A stretch of DNA of 64,000 bases from Sinorhizobium sp. 6-70. GTDB lineage: Bacteria > Pseudomonadota > Alphaproteobacteria > Rhizobiales > Rhizobiaceae. Shown piece after piece: positions 62,046 to 64,000 of this stretch. The notes under the pieces are model-generated. The model ran no database searches and was not told the origin of the DNA. It was given only the letters and a program-made list of their open reading frames with translations. Within the stretch, counting starts at the first letter, position 1, and every line of letters begins with the position of its first letter. The translations under genes and the position numbers were made by a program. The stretch covers positions 62,001 through 126,000 of the forward strand of contig NZ_JASKLS010000004.1 of the NCBI RefSeq assembly GCF_030124375.1, read 5' to 3'.

Positions 62046-63179
62046 TTCCGTAAGAATGTCGCGGCTGACGTCGGTGATGCTGCGCTTGCCGCAGAGTGCC
62101 ATGGTGATGTCCATCTCCTTGCGGATGATGTCGAGCGCGAGCGTCACGCCCTCCTTGCCCATGGCGCCAAGGCCGTAGAGGAAGGGGCGGCCGATGAACG
62201 TCCCTTTCGCACCGAGCGCGATCGCCTTCAGCACATCCTGGCCCGAGCGGATGCCGCCATCGAGATGGACTTCGATCTGGTGTCCGACGGCATCGACGAT
62301 GCGTGGCAGCATGCTGATCGACGAGGGCGCTCCGTCAAGCTGGCGGCCGCCGTGGTTCGAAACGACGATCGCGTCGGCACCGGTTTTGGCGGCCATCTTC
62401 GCATCCTCGGGATCGAGGATCCCCTTGAGGATCAGCGGGCCGCCCCAGCGCTCCTTGATCCATTCGACGTCCTTCCAGGAAAGCTGCGGATCGAACTGCT
62501 CGTTGGTCCAGGCGCCGAGCGACGAAAGATCGGTGACGCTTTTGGCGTGACCGACGATGTTGCGGAAGGTGCGGCGGTTGGTGCCGAGCATCTTCATGCA
62601 CCAGCCGGGCCGGGTTGCCATCTGCCAGAGGTGCTTCGGCGTCATGCGCGGCGGCGCGGAAAGGCCATTGCGCAGGTCCTTGTGGCGCTGGCCGAGGATC
62701 TGCAGATCGAGTGTCAGCACCAGCGCCGAGCATTTCGCCGCCTTCGCCCGGTCGATGAGGTTGAGCACAAATTCCCGCTCGCGCATCACATAAAGCTGGA
62801 ACCAGAAGGGCTTGGTGGTGACCGAGGCGACATCCTCGATGGAGCAGATGCTCATGGTCGAAAGCGTGAAGGGTACCCCGAAAGCTTCCGCGGCCTGTGC
62901 CGCCAGCATTTCTCCGTCGGCATGCTGCATGCCGGTAAGGCCTGTCGGCGCAAGGGCGACCGGCATCGACACCTTCTGGCCGATCATCGTCGTTTCCAGG
63001 GAGCGGTTGCTCATGTCGACCAGCACCCGCTGACGCAACTTGATCTTCGAAAAATCCTCCTCGTTGGCGCGATAGGTTCCCTCCGTCCAGGCGCCGCTGT
63101 CGGCATAGTCGAAGAAGAGTTTTGGAACACGCCGCTTGGCAAGCGCCTTGAGGTCGCGGATTTCGAGGATTTGCGTCAT
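62043..63179 (-). CDS. lldD: FMN-dependent alpha-hydroxyacid dehydrogenase (L-lactate dehydrogenase-like)
   Basis: A 378-residue TIM-barrel flavoprotein with PKLFFDYADSGAW near the start, the substrate/FMN motif SNHGGRQLDGAP (His and Arg of the active site) and GIRSGQDVLKAIALGA. It oxidises L-lactate or another 2-hydroxyacid such as glycolate, passing electrons to the quinone pool. The ATG at 63179 has GAGG upstream. Its place near purine genes may reflect glyoxylate/glycolate metabolism, but that is inference. Confidence 0.88.
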   Translation of the reverse strand: MTQILEIRDLKALAKRRVPKLFFDYADSGAWTEGTYRANEEDFSKIKLRQRVLVDMSNRSLETTMIGQKVSMPVALAPTGLTGMQHADGEMLAAQAAEAFGVPFTLSTMSICSIEDVASVTTKPFWFQLYVMREREFVLNLIDRAKAAKCSALVLTLDLQILGQRHKDLRNGLSAPPRMTPKHLWQMATRPGWCMKMLGTNRRTFRNIVGHAKSVTDLSSLGAWTNEQFDPQLSWKDVEWIKERWGGPLILKGILDPEDAKMAAKTGADAIVVSNHGGRQLDGAPSSISMLPRIVDAVGHQIEVHLDGGIRSGQDVLKAIALGAKGTFIGRPFLYGLGAMGKEGVTLALDIIRKEMDITMALCGKRSITDVSRDILTE

Positions 63180-63206
63180 GGGAACGGCCTCATCGATGGA
63201 TGACGA

Positions 63207-63308
63207 CTGCATGTTCCCTCAAGTCGGGACGACTTAAGGGCAAGTCATGCAGCAACTCAAAGTGCTACGGCGACCTTCGTGCGTCTTCTAAGACGCAAGG
63301 CGCTGTAG
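63207..63308 (-). repeat. Rhizobial intergenic mosaic repeat, copy 6 (inverted, full-length)
   Basis: Read on the minus strand it contains every module: CTACAGCGCC, the palindrome GCGTCTTAGAAGACGC, CCGTAGCACTTTGAGTTG, CTGCATG, a CTTAAGTCG...CGACTTGAGG stem and CATGCAG. It lies between guanine deaminase and lldD and serves as the reference layout for the other copies. Confidence 0.8.
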
Positions 63309-63386
63309 GGGCCATTATCACGATTTGGGAAGACGCGTAATAGCTGTTGGGAGAGAGAGGTCAAAAAAATTGACCTCTTCGTCGAC

Positions 63387-64000
63387 TCAGTTGGTACCGA
63401 GCGAAGATTTGGCAGGGCGGCCGGCCACATAGGTCTCCACGATCGCCCGATCGTCCCCCATCGTCTGTAGCAGGAAGAGCTCATCGGCCAGCGAATTGAC
63501 CACTTCGGCACGCAGCGCCATGGCCGGCGTCGCCGCCATGTTCAGCACTGTTAGGTCTGCATCGGTGCCCGGCTCCAGCGTGCCGATGCGATCGACAAGC
63601 GATAGCGCCTCGGCATTGCCGCGGGTCATCAGGTAGAAGCTATCGAAAGGGTTCAGTCGCTCGCCCTGCAACTGCAGGATCTTGTAGGCCTCGTCGAGCG
63701 TCTTGAGCATAGAGTAGCTGGTGCCGCCGCCGATATCGGAGGCGACGGAGACGCGCACCGGTTTCTGCCGGCGCGTCAGGGCGCGCAGCGGAAAAAGACC
63801 GGACCCCAGGAAAAGATTCGACGTCGGGCAGAATACCGCGACGGATCCCGTTTCGCTCATGGCATCGGCTTCGCGGTCCGAAAGATGGATGCAATGGCCG
63901 AAGAGGCTCTTCGGTCCAAGCAGGCCGTAGCGGGCGTAGACGTCGGTGTAGTCCTTCGCTTCCGGATAGAGCTCGCAGGTGTAAGTGATTTCGTCGCGGT
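63387..64000 (-). CDS. guaD: Guanine deaminase, C-terminal part (runs off the right edge)
   Basis: About 204 residues of an amidohydrolase are visible; the frame stays open to base 64000. Motifs include YARYGLLGPKSLFGHCIHL (metal/substrate histidines), FCPTSNLFLGSG and the aspartate motif ASDIGGGTSYSML. These match guanine deaminases, which convert guanine to xanthine. The location with urate genes fits purine catabolism. Confidence 0.9.
   Translation of the reverse strand, partial: RDEITYTCELYPEAKDYTDVYARYGLLGPKSLFGHCIHLSDREADAMSETGSVAVFCPTSNLFLGSGLFPLRALTRRQKPVRVSVASDIGGGTSYSMLKTLDEAYKILQLQGERLNPFDSFYLMTRGNAEALSLVDRIGTLEPGTDADLTVLNMAATPAMALRAEVVNSLADELFLLQTMGDDRAIVETYVAGRPAKSSLGTN

Overview
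The window reads as chromosomal DNA of an alphaproteobacterium of the Rhizobiaceae, most likely Sinorhizobium/Ensifer. The reasons are high GC, the gbpR-chvE-gguA-gguB-gguC locus, a rhizobial-type idhA, and three kinds of intergenic palindromic repeat typical of this family. Six copies belong to the 'CTGTAGCAC...GCTGCATG' mosaic element, three to an 'AGAGCGGGATG'-type element and one is RIME-like. The organism call is inference; no search was run.

Layout. (1) 1-5017: a nucleotide-sugar cluster with CDP-glucose synthesis (rfbF, rfbG), a C-methyltransferase, an RmlC-like epimerase, an SDR reductase and a second, truncated methyltransferase. Together they look like a route to a CDP-linked 3-C-methyl-6-deoxyhexose for a surface polysaccharide. 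(2) 5295-12233: assorted metabolism, with an FAD-linked oxidase, a frameshifted PLP decarboxylase, a DUF488 protein, a LysR regulator divergent from two tandem SDRs, and a YbaK-type deacylase. (3) 12530-17514: a MarR-controlled run (MarR, methyltransferase, thioesterase, MarR-GNAT fusion) with two striking operator regions, then an alpha/beta hydrolase and an MFS exporter. (4) 17551-23052: an eRF1-like (baeRF) protein, an SLC13 permease and a Lon-like protease, next to tRNA-Arg(CCG). (5) 23622-28599: a D-xylose-type ABC importer operon (xylF-xylH-xylG) divergent from a ROK repressor. (6) 28696-33149: an MHYT-PAS-GGDEF-EAL protein, inositol dehydrogenase and two small unknown proteins. (7) 33256-42926: gbpR and chvE-gguABC, followed by a semialdehyde dehydrogenase and an IlvD-family sugar-acid dehydratase. 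This is a complete uptake and non-phosphorylative L-arabinose/galactose catabolic set.

(8) 43110-46324: the three-gene transglutaminase / alpha-E / circularly permuted ATP-grasp operon, a widespread but biochemically unexplained peptide-bond system. (9) 46574-55908: a GyrI-like protein, an EamA exporter, an isochorismatase-family hydrolase, a DEAD-box helicase, an AlkC-type alkylation-repair operon under a WYL regulator, a host-attachment (baeRF-like) protein, an orphan MttB homologue and MnmD. (10) 56020-64000: an FAD oxidoreductase paired with MnmD, a GT2 glycosyltransferase, and a purine/urate catabolism block (DUF1045, puuE, uraD, allA, uraH, an FMN 2-hydroxyacid oxidase and a truncated guanine deaminase).

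Several regulatory elements can be read directly. These are three phased MarR operators, a 26-bp perfect palindrome, a ROK operator palindrome, a GbpR-type palindrome, an IolR-type motif, and stem-loops placed just after both sugar-binding-protein genes.
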